Source: Phylloscopus collybita (lineage: Eukaryota; Chordata; Aves; Passeriformes; Phylloscopidae). Taken from it: a stretch of 64,000 nt of DNA. The stretch lies in NCBI GenBank assembly GCA_027886175.1, contig JAJNNQ010000075.1, forward strand, positions 2,025,001-2,089,000, given 5' to 3'. The notes below the pieces were generated by a model. It saw only the letters and a program-made list of their open reading frames with translations, was not told where the DNA came from and searched no databases. The position numbers and the translations under genes are program-made. Of this stretch, positions 46,770 to 56,079 are shown in pieces. Within the stretch, counting starts at the first letter, position 1. Every line of letters begins with the position of its first letter.

Positions 46770-47545
46770 AACAGTTCTCCCTCAGCAAGGCAGGGGTAGA
46801 GCTGGGAATGGAGCACCTGGACAGGATGGAGAGGTGGGGCTGCGTGAACCCAATGAAGTTCAACAAGGCCAAGTGCAAGTTCCTGCACCTGGGTCAGGAC
46901 AATCCCAAACACAAGCACAGGCCGGGCAGAGAATGGATTGAGAGCAGCTCTGAGGAGAAGGACTTTGGGGGTGTTGATGGATGAGAAGAGACCTCAAGGT
47001 GACCCAGCAATGGTGCTCCGGCAGCCCAGAAAGCCAACCCTGTCCTGGGCTGCATAGAAAGTAGGGTGGGCAGCAGGGGAGGGAGGGGATTCTGCCGCTT
47101 TGGTCTGCTCTGGTGAGACCCCACCTGGAGCTCTGGTGCCCCCAAAAAAAGAAGGAATTGGAGCTGCCTGAGTGAGTCCAGGAGAGGCCACAAAGAGGAT
47201 CAGAGAGCTGGAGCACCTCTGCTCTGGAGACAGGGTGAGAGAGCTGGGGCTGTTCAGTCTATAGAAGGAAAGGCTCCAGGGAGAGCTTGGAGTCCCTTCC
47301 AGAGCCTAAGGGGACTCCAAGAGACTTGGAGAGGGGCTTGGGACAAGGACTGAAGTGACAGGACAAGGAGTAATGGCTTCAAACTGAAAAAGAGCTGGCT
47401 TAGTTTTAATATTAGGAGGAAATTCTATATTCAGAGGGTGGTGAGGCCCTGGCACAGGTTTTTCAGAGAATCTGAAAAATTCTTCTCACATCCCTGGAAG
47501 TGTCCACAGCCAGGCTGGCTTGGGCTTGGGGCCACTCCTCTGAGT
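46770..47545 (+). mobile_element. Longest CR1 LINE fragment, ORF2 C-terminal region (about 775 bp)
   Basis: Begins just after the reverse-transcriptase core (GGACAGGATGGAGAGGTGGG, then AATGAAGTTCAACAAGGCCA, encoding an ERWGCVN...MKFNKAKC-like stretch). It continues through GCAGCCCAGAAAGCCAACCC, GTGAGACCCCACCTGGAGCT and AGAAGGACTTTGGGGGTGTT, and into the 3' region GGTGGTGAGGCCCTGGCACA. The expected terminal octamers are absent: it breaks off at about 47545 where an oppositely oriented CR1 piece starts. Frame is disrupted. Confidence 0.93.
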
Positions 47546-47655
47546 TTGTGGAATAGGTGAACTTGCTGAGGATACACTGCCCCATCATCAGTGAAGATGT
47601 TAAACAGGACTGGACCCAGTATTGGCTGGTTTTATCACCTCCAGGTGCAAGAAGA
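47546..47655 (-). mobile_element. CR1 reverse-transcriptase core fragment, inverted
   Basis: The reverse complement reads CAATACTGGGTCCAGTCCTG, TTTAACATCTTCACTGATGA and TATCCTCAGCAAGTTCACCT, matching the CR1 segment that encodes the GP-LFNIF and FADD catalytic region. It is degraded: the FADD position no longer encodes the Asp pair. It directly follows a plus-strand CR1 that lacks its 3' end. Confidence 0.7.
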
Positions 47656-48469
47656 CCTTCCTCCATGTTGCCTGTTCCCAGAGGTGCTCTATCCTTCCTC
47701 ACAGGCTCTCCCGATATCTCAGTTCATCTTTCCAGCTTTGGTTTAGGGTTTTATTCCCTTGCCTTGCCCAAAAGGAGTGAAAGGAATGTTTTCCTGCCTG
47801 TCTCTTTGCAGCAGCTTTGCAGAATTGAAGGATTAAGTCTTCCCATCAATCTTCCCTTCTGTAGGAAAAGCAACCCCATTTACTCAATCTTTCCTATCAG
47901 GCTATGTTTTCTTGACCTGTTGTCATTCTCCAAGTTCCCTCCAGACTCTCTTCAGTCTCTGACAAAAATCTTTGCTGGAGCTTGTTGCTTTACAGCTGAG
48001 GACTCCGCAGTGTGGGGTCAAGCAAAAGGTTTGCTTCCCTTGTCGAGAAGATTGTAATCCTATTTACACATCCTGTGACGATGCCTGCCAGTGTTACAGG
48101 AAATGTCAGCGCAGATCCATGTTCAGCTTGAGGTCTGTGGCATCCATCCATCCCTCTCTGCAACACTGGCCAGCAGCTCCCCATCCTCTGTTGGTGCTCT
48201 TGTTTGCTCTTTCTAAATTCAGGCCCCTGCAGTTGACCTGGATTATGCAGAGCCTTATTTTCTTTGTTGAACATTACTTCTGGTTTGTTAAGATTGTTCT
48301 GGAGGCTGGAGCTGTCATCTCACTCCCCTGTTGGCTGCTGTGTGTGCGTTTGATGAGGATAATTCCTGCTCCATCACCCAGCTCGCTGCTCAAAATGCAC
48401 ATGGAGAGAGCAGAGCTCGGTGGACACCACAAAGGTTGTTCTTTGGTTATGGCAACAGTCTACGGGGAG
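47656..48469. other. No recognised gene
   Basis: Unique DNA. A 223-codon open frame (47972-48643) runs into the next CR1 and has no recognisable domain. Confidence 0.5.
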
Positions 48470-48719
48470 TGTTTAATGGTGAAAGACAGTAGGTTTGGAT
48501 TAACTGTTAGAAGGAAATTCTTTGCAGTGAGGGAGCTGAAGCCCTGGCACAGGTTGCCCAGAGATGCTTTGGCTCCCCCATCCCAGGAATTGTTCAAAGT
48601 CAGGTTGGATGAGGCCTTAAGCAACCTGGTCCAGTGGAAGTAGTCCCTGCCCATGGCAAGGGGCTGGAACTAGAAGATTTTTAGGCCCCTTCCAATAGAA
48701 ACTGTTCTGGGATTCTATA
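48470..48719 (+). mobile_element. CR1 LINE fragment, 3' end
   Basis: AGAAGGAAATTCTTTGCAGT, GCCCTGGCACAGGTTGCCCA, CAACCTGGTCCAGTGGAAGT and TGTTCTGGGATTCTATAA. Followed by an A-rich AAAAATAAAA tract at 48731-48756. Confidence 0.93.
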
Positions 48720-49131
48720 ATTACTCTAATTTAAAAAAAAATAAAAAAAAATAAAAGCTGCACCTCCTATCAATTTCTTTGGCCAAGCAAACATGAGAGC
48801 ATAACAGGCATCCACTGCCTGCTAGCTTCTATGAAGAGTTGAAGTTTGGCTTGATATGACTTCTTGCCAGCTGCATAGTGGCTGTCATTCTGGTTTTCAC
48901 CATCACATACTTTCAGTGGCTTTATTCCATTGTTTTTACAGGAAATGGGAAAACAAAACAAAACAAAACAACAACAACAACAAAAACACCAAAACCCCAA
49001 ACTGCTGGGTTTGCAATTTTCTTACTCTTTTCTCCACCTGTTTAGTAAATAAGCACAGTAAGGGTCCTCCAGTCTGCCAGGAGGGCCATGAATGGCTCTG
49101 ATGCTGTTTTGGGCATCACAGAAGGAAAATT
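48720..49131. other. A-rich and A/C-rich tracts in unassigned DNA
   Basis: 48731-48756 is A-rich. 48953-48999 consists of ACAAA and ACA units. No gene recognised. Confidence 0.5.
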
Positions 49132-49790
49132 GCAGAATCCCAGAGGTAGGAAAGAACAAGTGAAAGTCGCCTTGTCTACTTCCCTCCTGAGAGCAGGGTC
49201 AACTGGAGCAGGTTTCTCAGGCACCTGATCAGTCAAGGCTTGAATATCCCCAAGGATGGGGACCCCACAACCTCTCTGTTCAGCCTGTGCTGATGTTTGA
49301 TGACTATCACCAATAAAAACCAAAAACCAAAACAAACAAACAAAAACAACCCCCACACAAAACAATAACAACAAACCACCACCACCACCACCAACAAAAA
49401 AAAAAAAACCAAAAAACCACACACCACAATATAAGCAAAAAAGCCACTCGCCGCTCCAACCCAAAACAAGAAGGTGGGTTTTTTTGTTGTTTTTGTTTGT
49501 TTGTTTTTGTTTTGTTTTGTTTTTCTTTTTTGGAGTAGAATTTCCCTTGTTTCAATCCCTCTTGCCTCTTGTCCTGTCACTGAACACCACCAGGAAGAGT
49601 CTGGCTCCATCGTGTTTGCTTCTTTCCATCAAATATTGGGACACCTTAATATCACCTCACCCTTCTCTTCTCCAGGGTGAAGAGCCCCAGCTCCCTCAGC
49701 CTCTCCTCATACTGGGGGTGCTCCCATCCCTTAACCATCTTTATGGTCCCTCTGTGGATTCCCTCCAATATATCCATGTCTCTCCTCCTT
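49132..49790 (-). mobile_element. CR1 LINE fragment split by low-complexity inverted pair
   Basis: Part one (49132-49312) holds CAGAATCCCAGAGGTAGGAA, ATATCCCCAAGGATGGGGAC and the ACAACCTCTCTGTTCAGCCT block. Part two (49536-49790) resumes with GCCTCTTGTCCTGTCACTGA, AGAGTCTGGCTCC, TTCTCTTCTCCAGGGTGAAG and TCAGCCTCTCCTCATACTGG. Both belong to one minus-strand CR1 of the 'agaagagtctggctcc' subtype. In between, about 220 bp of A/C-rich and T/G-rich DNA lies where the remembered consensus has only a short A run followed by a T run. Confidence 0.85.
49313..49535. repeat. A/C-rich and T/G-rich inverted low-complexity pair
   Basis: Left part, about 49313-49440, is AACAAAC/ACCACC-type. Right part, 49477-49530, is GTTTGTTTG/GTTTT-type. 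A perfect 22-bp inverted repeat pairs 49329-49350 with 49486-49507. The central 36 bp contains ACTCGCCGCTCC. Confidence 0.9.
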
Positions 49791-49920
49791 TCCCACTTTT
49801 TTCCCAGTATTATCTGGAAAATAATACTGAAATATAATGAAAATAATATCTGGAAAAGATGTTCTAGCTCATGTCTTTCCCAGACAATCTCAACTTTAAA
49901 TATAAATAAGTCTAAAGTGA
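49791..49920. other. No recognised feature
   Basis: AT-rich, with a small duplication of AATAATATCTGGAAAA-like units near 49813-49858. Confidence 0.45.
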
Positions 49921-50100
49921 TGTTGTGGTTTAATTCCATATGGCAAATAAGTTCCACACAGCCACTCCCTCACCATCCCCAGCAGGCTGGTGAAAAATGA
50001 AGTGGATGAGTAAAAGTGAGAAAGCTCGTGGGCTGAGATAAAAACAATTTAATGATTGAGATGTAATAGTATAATAACAATAGTAATAATAATAATAAAC
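49921..50100 (-). mobile_element. ERVK-like LTR fragment, 3' end
   Basis: The plus strand begins TGTTGTGGTTTAATTCCATA, then GCCACTCCCTCACC, TAAAAGTGAGAAAGCTCGTG, GGCTGAGATAAAAACAATTT and an ATAATAATAATAA tract. This is a well-known avian LTR read in reverse, so on the minus strand the LTR ends ...CCACAACA. About 180 bp; the 5' part is lost. Confidence 0.75.
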
Positions 50101-51430
50101 CTATTTTTTCCATGCTGAAATCTCACCTTTCATTCCCACTACTAATGCTGCCCACACAAGTATCTCTAAATGGAGATTGATGGGTGTAGATCTCTTAAAT
50201 TATTTTGCCAGCATGGTTTTACTTGCCAGTATTTTTCCCAGCCCAAGAGATATGGACCAACTCTTTCCTTGAGATCCTACATCCTACTTTTCTAGTCATG
50301 GCATGATTGGCTTCTACAGGATATACAAAGCCAGAAGTACTTGATTTCATTAAAATACAAATTCATGCCCCTTTTAGTCTGGCTTGGATGTGATTATTTT
50401 TTTAATTTATATTTCAGGTGATGAGGATAAAGCTGTGGGAAAATTTTTTTTTTTTTCTTCATTCTTACTCTTTTTTTTCTGTCTAGTATGTTAGGAAATG
50501 CTTGTTCCAATTTGTACAAACTGCCTTCACAGTAAATTGGACAAGTTTCCCTGAGGAGCAGTAGACAAAAGACTTGGGAAGTGCCATGGGGATGGGGAGG
50601 GAAATGCTTTTATTGCCAATCAAATTAAAGGCATTTAGATCTGCTCTTAAATTTCCCTGTAAATATATTACTGTGGGGTAAGAATTTGGCTCCAGAGCTG
50701 TGTGAATAAGGGATATTTCAATAGCTTGGTAGGATGGGGTGGGAGGTGGCTGCTGCTAAAAAGGTTGGTTAAGCTACAACAAAATATTTCATTTTCAATT
50801 CTTTCTATTTTTCCTCCCTTACAAAGAGAAAAAGCTTTAAAATGGAAACATGTCCTGAAAATGATAAATCAACATCAAACACTTGGAGTGCTCTAAAAAG
50901 CCCTCCTTCTCTCCCCCTTTCACACCACTCTGTTGGGGAAAAAATAGACACATTCACTGTTTGCCAAAACAACACTTGCCCAGTTGTAATCAAGGCATTT
51001 TACAACAGGGTGTAGATGTTCACTCTGTGTTTGTTGACTGTGGCTTTGGGGAAGTCACAGCAAGAAATGTTTCCACTTGCTTATCTCTAAAGAGAGAGGG
51101 TGGGTGAGGAAAAATCTTTGCACAGAGTCTGTTTTCAAGCTGTTTGGTTGTCCCAAATCCCTGCAGTGGTCCTAAACTGTAGGAGATAGAGAAAATAATC
51201 CCTTATCTCTGCCCAAAGACTTTCTTCTGTGTGCCCATATTTTCCCAGGTAAGCGTTCTGCTGGATCTCAGGTTGCATCTTGTGATGAAGGTTGTGTTGG
51301 TAGTTCTGAGCTCACCTGAGACCTGGGAGAGCTGAGGTTTGTTCCCGAGTCCATCACAGCCTTCCCAACTGAATCTTCAACTTATTCTTGTAGGTTTTAG
51401 TGGTTGTGATCAAGAATTTCCACCAAGACA
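50101..51430. other. No recognised gene
   Basis: Unique AT-rich DNA with a T tract at 50444-50456. Nothing recognised. Confidence 0.5.
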
Positions 51431-51780
51431 CCACAGAATCACAGAATGGTTTGGTTTGGAAGGGCCCTTAAAGATCCTCTTGTTGCAGCCCCCTGCCATG
51501 GGCAGGGACACCTTCCACTATCCCAGGTTGCTCCAAGCCCTGTCTAACCTTGCCTTGAGCACTTTCAGGAATGGGAGAGCCACAACTTCTCTGGAAAGCC
51601 TGTTCCAGTGCCTCACCACCCTCTGAATACAGAATTTCTTCCAAATACTCAATTTAAACATACTTTCAGTTCAAAGCCGTTACTCTTTGTCCTATCACTC
51701 CATGCCCTCCTAAGAACCCCCTCTCCACCTCTCTTGCAGACCCTCATGAGCTACTGGAAGTTGCTCTAAGGTCTCCTGGG
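51431..51780 (-). mobile_element. CR1 LINE fragment, 3' end (about 350 bp)
   Basis: CACAGAATCACAGAATGGTT, TGCCATGGGCAGGGACACCT, CAGTGCCTCACCACCCTCTG, CTTTGTCCTATCACTCCATG and CTACTGGAAGTTGCTCTAAG. Minus strand. Confidence 0.94.
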
Positions 51781-52674
51781 AGAAATTACAACTGTAAGGT
51801 GTATTTCCATGGAGCTCATGGTTTTGCAGTTTTACTCAGCTGACACGATGGATTGTTTTCCTGTTGGGTGCCTTGGTTTACAAGTTTGCTCCTTGGCTCC
51901 TCTTGTTTGCTCCATTTCCTGTCTCCTTGAAGCACACTCCAGCACACACCCTCACCCTCTCTCTGGCTGCTCAGGCTCTCGCAGCTTGGCTTCCATAAGT
52001 TTGGGCTGAAGGCTGTTTCCCTAAAATGAAGGATTTCTGGCCTGGAGGCACCTGCAGCCTCGGATGCCAATTATGTGTGTACGTGGTACACTGAGGCTGG
52101 CTGGGGAAGCTGCACTCTGGATTTTCTCCACTTTTAATGGATTTAGCTCCCAACCAGTGCTCTCTCAAGGCAGTTGCACTTTCATCTCTTTCATGTGTCT
52201 GGCCCAATTAAGGGAGGACGGTGAGTGATTTATTTTGGTCCTGGAGTTTCGCTGTCTGGTGAGTCTCAGCACTGATTTTTTTTTTTTTTCCCTTGGTTTT
52301 GAAACTCTGAAAGAAAAAGGAAAAAAAAAAGAGAGAGAATGAAGTACAACAGGTGCCTGAGGCCATCAGGCTGTTCCCAGCACAGCGCAGAACTGGGATT
52401 TTCTGGTGCTTTGCTTTCCCTGGAGGACAAACCAAAGGAATAGCTGCAAGTGTCAGTGACAGTGCATCCCAAAAGGGACTTTAGCCCTTTCCTGAGATAT
52501 CTATCAATTAGGACATCTTGTGATTCTTGGTCACGTGCCACAGAAGGTGGAGGCCATTGCCAGCTGTTTACCTGTCAGAGGGAAAATGGCTGGTCCAGAA
52601 CATGAGAAATTTGAATATCCAAGCCCAGAATGAAGCATCACAGCTCATGTCATCCAGCCTAACACCCCAACATC
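51781..52674. other. No recognised gene
   Basis: Unique DNA with a T12 run (about 52278-52290) and an A-rich stretch just after it. No family assigned. Confidence 0.5.
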
Positions 52675-53071
52675 TTTCTCAGTACAAGAAAGACATGGAC
52701 CAGTTGGAGGAGGACGGGGGGAGGCCACAAAAATGATCAGAGAGATGAACCAGCTTTGCTGTGAAGGAAAGCTGTACAGCTGGGGTTGTTCAGCCTGGAA
52801 AAGAGAAGGCTCTGGGGATTCCTTAATTGGCCTTTCAATACTTAGTATAAGAAAGATAAGGACAGACTTTTTAGCAGCACCTGTAGTGACAGGACAATGG
52901 TTTTAAGCTAAAAAGAGTAGATATAGGGTAGTTATAATGAAGAATTTTAGTTTATGGTAAGGTGAGTAAAACACTGGACCCAGATGCTCCATCACTAGAA
53001 ACATTTCAGGCCAAGGAGATTGGACTAGATGACCTTGAAGGGTCCCTGCCAACCCAAACCATTCTGATTCT
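52675..53071 (+). mobile_element. CR1 LINE fragment, degraded (about 400 bp)
   Basis: ACAAGAAAGACATGGACCAG, GGGGTTGTTCAGCCTGGAAA, GTGACAGGACAATGG and CTAGATGACCTTGAAGGGTC, ending CCATTCTGATTC. Starts near the end of ORF2; several internal deletions. Confidence 0.9.
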
Positions 53072-53627
53072 GCCATCATACCAAAAGTGTTGCTATTCTT
53101 GTGGGATTGTAACTTTTTCTTGTGATAGAAATGCCAGTTTGGGGTATTTTTTCATAGCCTTGGTGTAAGAAAGCGGTAGTTGGGTTTGGTTCTGTATTAT
53201 TTCCCAGCTGATGCAGCACCTTTATCTCTTCTCTTCCTCTGCTGCCATCATCTCCATGCCTTTGAGCCAAAAAATTTTGATACCAAAGCCCTGGGACAGT
53301 GTTGAAATGCTGGAGGATGTCTGGGTAAGGAATTCCTGTGAGAAGGAGGAAGAAGTTGTCTTCCTCTGACTGCTGCATTTATTTCATTCTGCTGCTGCTA
53401 CCTCAGGCCTTGCAGATATTTTTTTTTAATTTTTTTTAACCAGCAAGGCAAAATAACTCTGACTTCAGTATTTCTACTGGAGGCCCAGGAGCTTATAGCA
53501 GCAAACTGTCTCTTTTGAAAGCTCATCAGGACTGCAGTGTGATGGATAGACTCCAGCCAGCTGTGTACTGGTAATGTTCCAGAAGACAGCATCACCTTTT
53601 TTTTGATTGAGTGCTTAAGTCTTTGCC
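53072..53627. other. No recognised feature
   Basis: Unique DNA with short T runs at 53419-53439. Nothing recognised. Confidence 0.5.
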
Positions 53628-53779
53628 TTCCAGCTCAGGATCTCAAAGCACTTTGTGAACAGCAAGGAATTAAAAGTTGCCCTTTATCAGTGGAGAAGAT
53701 GAGACACAGGGAGGTCAAATCACTTGCTTGCCCTCAAAATCATTTGTAGTCCAGAACACCTGGATTTTAGTGCTTTAAA
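53628..53779 (+). mobile_element. Ancient amniote MIR-type SINE just upstream of the TSNARE1 exon
   Basis: AGGATCTCAAAGCACTTTGT, GAACAGCAAGGAATTAAA, AGATGAGACACAGGGAGGTC, AAATCACTTGCTTGCCC and AACACCTGGATTTTAGTGCT follow the MIR order: 'atctcaaagcactttac', 'agatggggaaactgaggcacagagaggttaagt', 'gacttgcccaaggtcaca', 'agaacccaggattt'. The clearest MIR in the window. It ends about 140 bp before the splice acceptor. Confidence 0.8.
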
Positions 53780-53866
53780 TTTTTTTGCAGGTGGACATCC
53801 TAAAGTTTGGAGATTGCCCTGTATCTTTTATTTGCCTTCTCAGACCTCTTTTCTTCTTAGGCTACT

Positions 53867-53921
53867 GGGGCTTAACTGGCTTTTAACAGGGCTCTGCCTT
53901 ATTTTTTTTTCTGTTTTTTAG
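53867..53921 (+). other. Splice acceptor region of the TSNARE1 exon
   Basis: A branch-point-like CTTAAC near 53871 is followed by a T-rich tract (about 53899-53919) and AG at 53920-53921. A weaker alternative acceptor (TTCTTCTTAG, ending 53860) lies about 60 bp upstream and would add a longer leader. Confidence 0.65.
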
Positions 53922-53959
53922 GTTTGAAGTGTAATCCCGCATCCATCACTATCCAGAAA
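53922..53959 (+). other. TSNARE1: 5' UTR part of the TSNARE1 coding exon
   Basis: This is the 38-nt leader between the splice acceptor and the ATG. It holds no ATG. It is not CpG-rich and no promoter signal is visible, so transcription must begin in an upstream exon that was not identified and may lie outside the window. Confidence 0.65.
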
Positions 53960-54044
53960 ATGTCTTATGGATCCATTGATGGGAGTGGATTTGGGAGCAG
54001 GAACCCATTTGGAGGCCCTTCGAGACAAGGCTATCAACCTCTTG
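53960..54044 (+). CDS. TSNARE1: First coding exon of TSNARE1 (t-SNARE domain containing 1), partial CDS
   Basis: The exon encodes 28 residues starting MSYGSIDG and including RNPFGG and PSRQGYQPL, plus one leftover base, so it ends in phase 1. From memory this matches the conserved N-terminus of vertebrate TSNARE1, which also opens MSYGSI, has a Gly/Arg-rich stretch with PFGGPSRQG, and continues after QPL with Glu. A phase-1 G is compatible with a GAN codon there. TSNARE1 is a syntaxin-like SNARE linked to endosomal membrane traffic; in mammals it also carries a Myb/SANT-like segment of Harbinger-transposase origin. Those domains lie in later exons not seen here. The ATG has A at -3, and no earlier ATG lies in the exon. 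The leader is open in frame, so the start rests on the family match. The donor after CTTG is GTGAAGT. The piece is too short to call from sequence statistics alone. Confidence 0.8.
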
Positions 54045-54048
54045 GTGA

Positions 54049-55722
54049 AGTATTGATCCCTTGCTGTAATTTATTCCACCTGACTCCCTGAGGGCTGGAG
54101 TTTGACTTGCTCAGGTTCGCTGTGGCTGCTGTGTAAATATCACACCCTCACCAGGGGTCGTTTCTGACACAGATTTTCAAAGGTGAAACCCAGGCTTGTT
54201 CAGTTTGATTTGTGTGCTTGAGGCCCGACATCTTACCATGCTCAGAATTTGAGACTTCAACATGGGAGAGCAGCACTAATGAGGGTTTGGGAAGAATTTT
54301 GGGGGTCCAGAATGAGAAATGCAGAATATTTTCTAAAGTGGCTTGTATCTTTTCTCATCTCCCCATCACCTTTACAAGAGGTTTATCTCAGTGGTTGGTC
54401 TAAGGCTGGCAGATGGAAGGAGTAGATTGGAAGATGTACAAAATGCAGTGGGCTGTGCTTTCCCACAGGATGACTGCTGTGGAGGCTGCTTGAATCTGGG
54501 AAACATGCTTGGATGTGGCAATCAGGATCACAAACCCACTCAGGAAATGCTGAAACCATAAACATGGCTTATAAATGGGCATGGATGCTTTCTTTGTGTC
54601 GTTCTTCTGAGCAGAGGCCAGACCAGCTGTAGGGCTGGTCTGGGTTTATCTAGTCTGGCTGGCTTTGAGCAAGTCTTTTTATCAGGAACATATCCTTCAT
54701 TTTCTTCCTGGATCTGGCTGGCTCTTGTAGCATGGCAAAGGGCTCTCTTTTCCTTTTTTCACCAGGGAAGAATGTCACCCCTCTCTCCACTTGCCTTTGA
54801 TTTCAACTGGGCCATTCACCAACACGGCCTGATTTGGTGTTCATGTTTTGAGGGTTGCAAATGTTCTTTGGGAAACATTTTTTTTCTGTTTTGCAAATAA
54901 CATTTTTCCCTGGATGGAAATATATATATATCTATAAAAATAGAGGTTTCTCTTGTGTTTCTGTCTTACAAATTTGGATTTCATTTTGATTTTTTTTTTC
55001 CTTTGAATGGGAAGAAAGTATTGAAGTAAGTACGAGTTGTCTGTTCAGTTGTAAATAGTGATTTTTAGGCTATTCTGCAAGGCAAAATTAAAGGCATAAA
55101 AGCAAGGAAGAATGGGATACTTGGGCACAGTCAAAGAACCATAAGAAAAGAGACTTTAAATGTGGACTAGACAAACAATGAATCTCAGTGCACTGTAGCT
55201 TAGATTAAAAAAAAATTGGATATTTATTGCGCTGTATGGAAGAACCTCTGTTTTTAATGCAAATTCAAAGAATAACTCAAGACACTTGAAATCTCTGAAT
55301 ATTTGAGGAGAACCCATATCATGCCTAGCTTGCCCATGGCTTGACAGTTGGAGCTGTGATGCTGAAGCCACACTTAGTGGATGGCAAAGGGGAGCTGGTG
55401 TGGAAAATTCAGGTTTTTTGAAATTGCCACGGTGTGTTGGCTGCCCAGCAGAGCCTGCTGGTGTTCTGGATTATGGCTTAGACTTGAGTGCTGGTTTCCC
55501 CTCCAGGCTTGCACACATCCTGTCCATTGTGGCATTGCTGTGGACACATCTCCAAGGTCCTTCAGCATGGATTTTCCCAGCCGGCCAAAATTGATTGGTC
55601 CCTTAGCTAAGCATCCCTTATGCTAAGCATTAGCATAAGTGGAAAAGATTGGAAGAGGAGGGACCTGTTTGCATTGGCCAAGGCACCTTGGAGAAGTTTC
55701 CTTTCTGTGTGTCTCAGTCACA
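54049..55722. other. Intronic DNA, no recognised element
   Basis: Unique DNA with a short (TA)n near 54920-54931 and a T run at 54990-54999. A 72-codon open frame at 54343 has no family support. Confidence 0.5.
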
Positions 55723-56079
55723 GGTGGGTTTGTTCAGCCTTGAGAAAAGAAGGTTTAGGGGAGACCTTTTCATCGTGTTCCAGCATTTAAAGGGAAGCTA
55801 CAAATGAAGTGAAGACTCACTTTTCACGTGCAAAAGATGTGGGGTATTGGGGTGCAAATTACTCCTGGGGCTCAGACAAGAGGAAAATGTTTTGCAATGA
55901 GAACAATCAGCCTCTAGAGTAATCTCCCCAGAGAAGTCGTGGATTCCTGAATGCTGGACAGTTTTAAAGTTCATCTGGATGGAGTGCTGGACCATCTTGT
56001 CCAGGCTGTGCTTTTGCCAAGAAGGGTTGGATCAGATTATCCTTGAGGTTCCTTTCCAACTTGGCTTTCCATGATTCCG
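55723..56079 (+). mobile_element. CR1 LINE fragment, distinct subtype (about 355 bp)
   Basis: TTCAGCCTTGAGAAAAGAAG, GCAATGAGAACAATCAGCCT, AATCTCCCCAGAGAAGTCGT, GCTGTGCTTTTGCCAAGAAG and TTTCCATGATTCC. The 'gtgcttttgccaagaa' tail marks a CR1 subtype different from the other copies here. Confidence 0.9.

Larger units (their letters stand above)
1..53921 (+). other. TSNARE1 5' flank and/or first intron, no other exon recognised
   Basis: If the exon at 53922 is spliced as it appears, the DNA to its left is at least partly intron. No CpG island, promoter or noncoding first exon could be identified, so the boundary between intergenic DNA and intron is unknown. The open reading frames here are repeat-derived, low-complexity or unsupported. 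Confidence 0.45.

Noticed and set aside
47972..48643. 223-codon open frame, the longest in the window
   Set aside because: No recognisable domain, and its end runs through a CR1 3' region.
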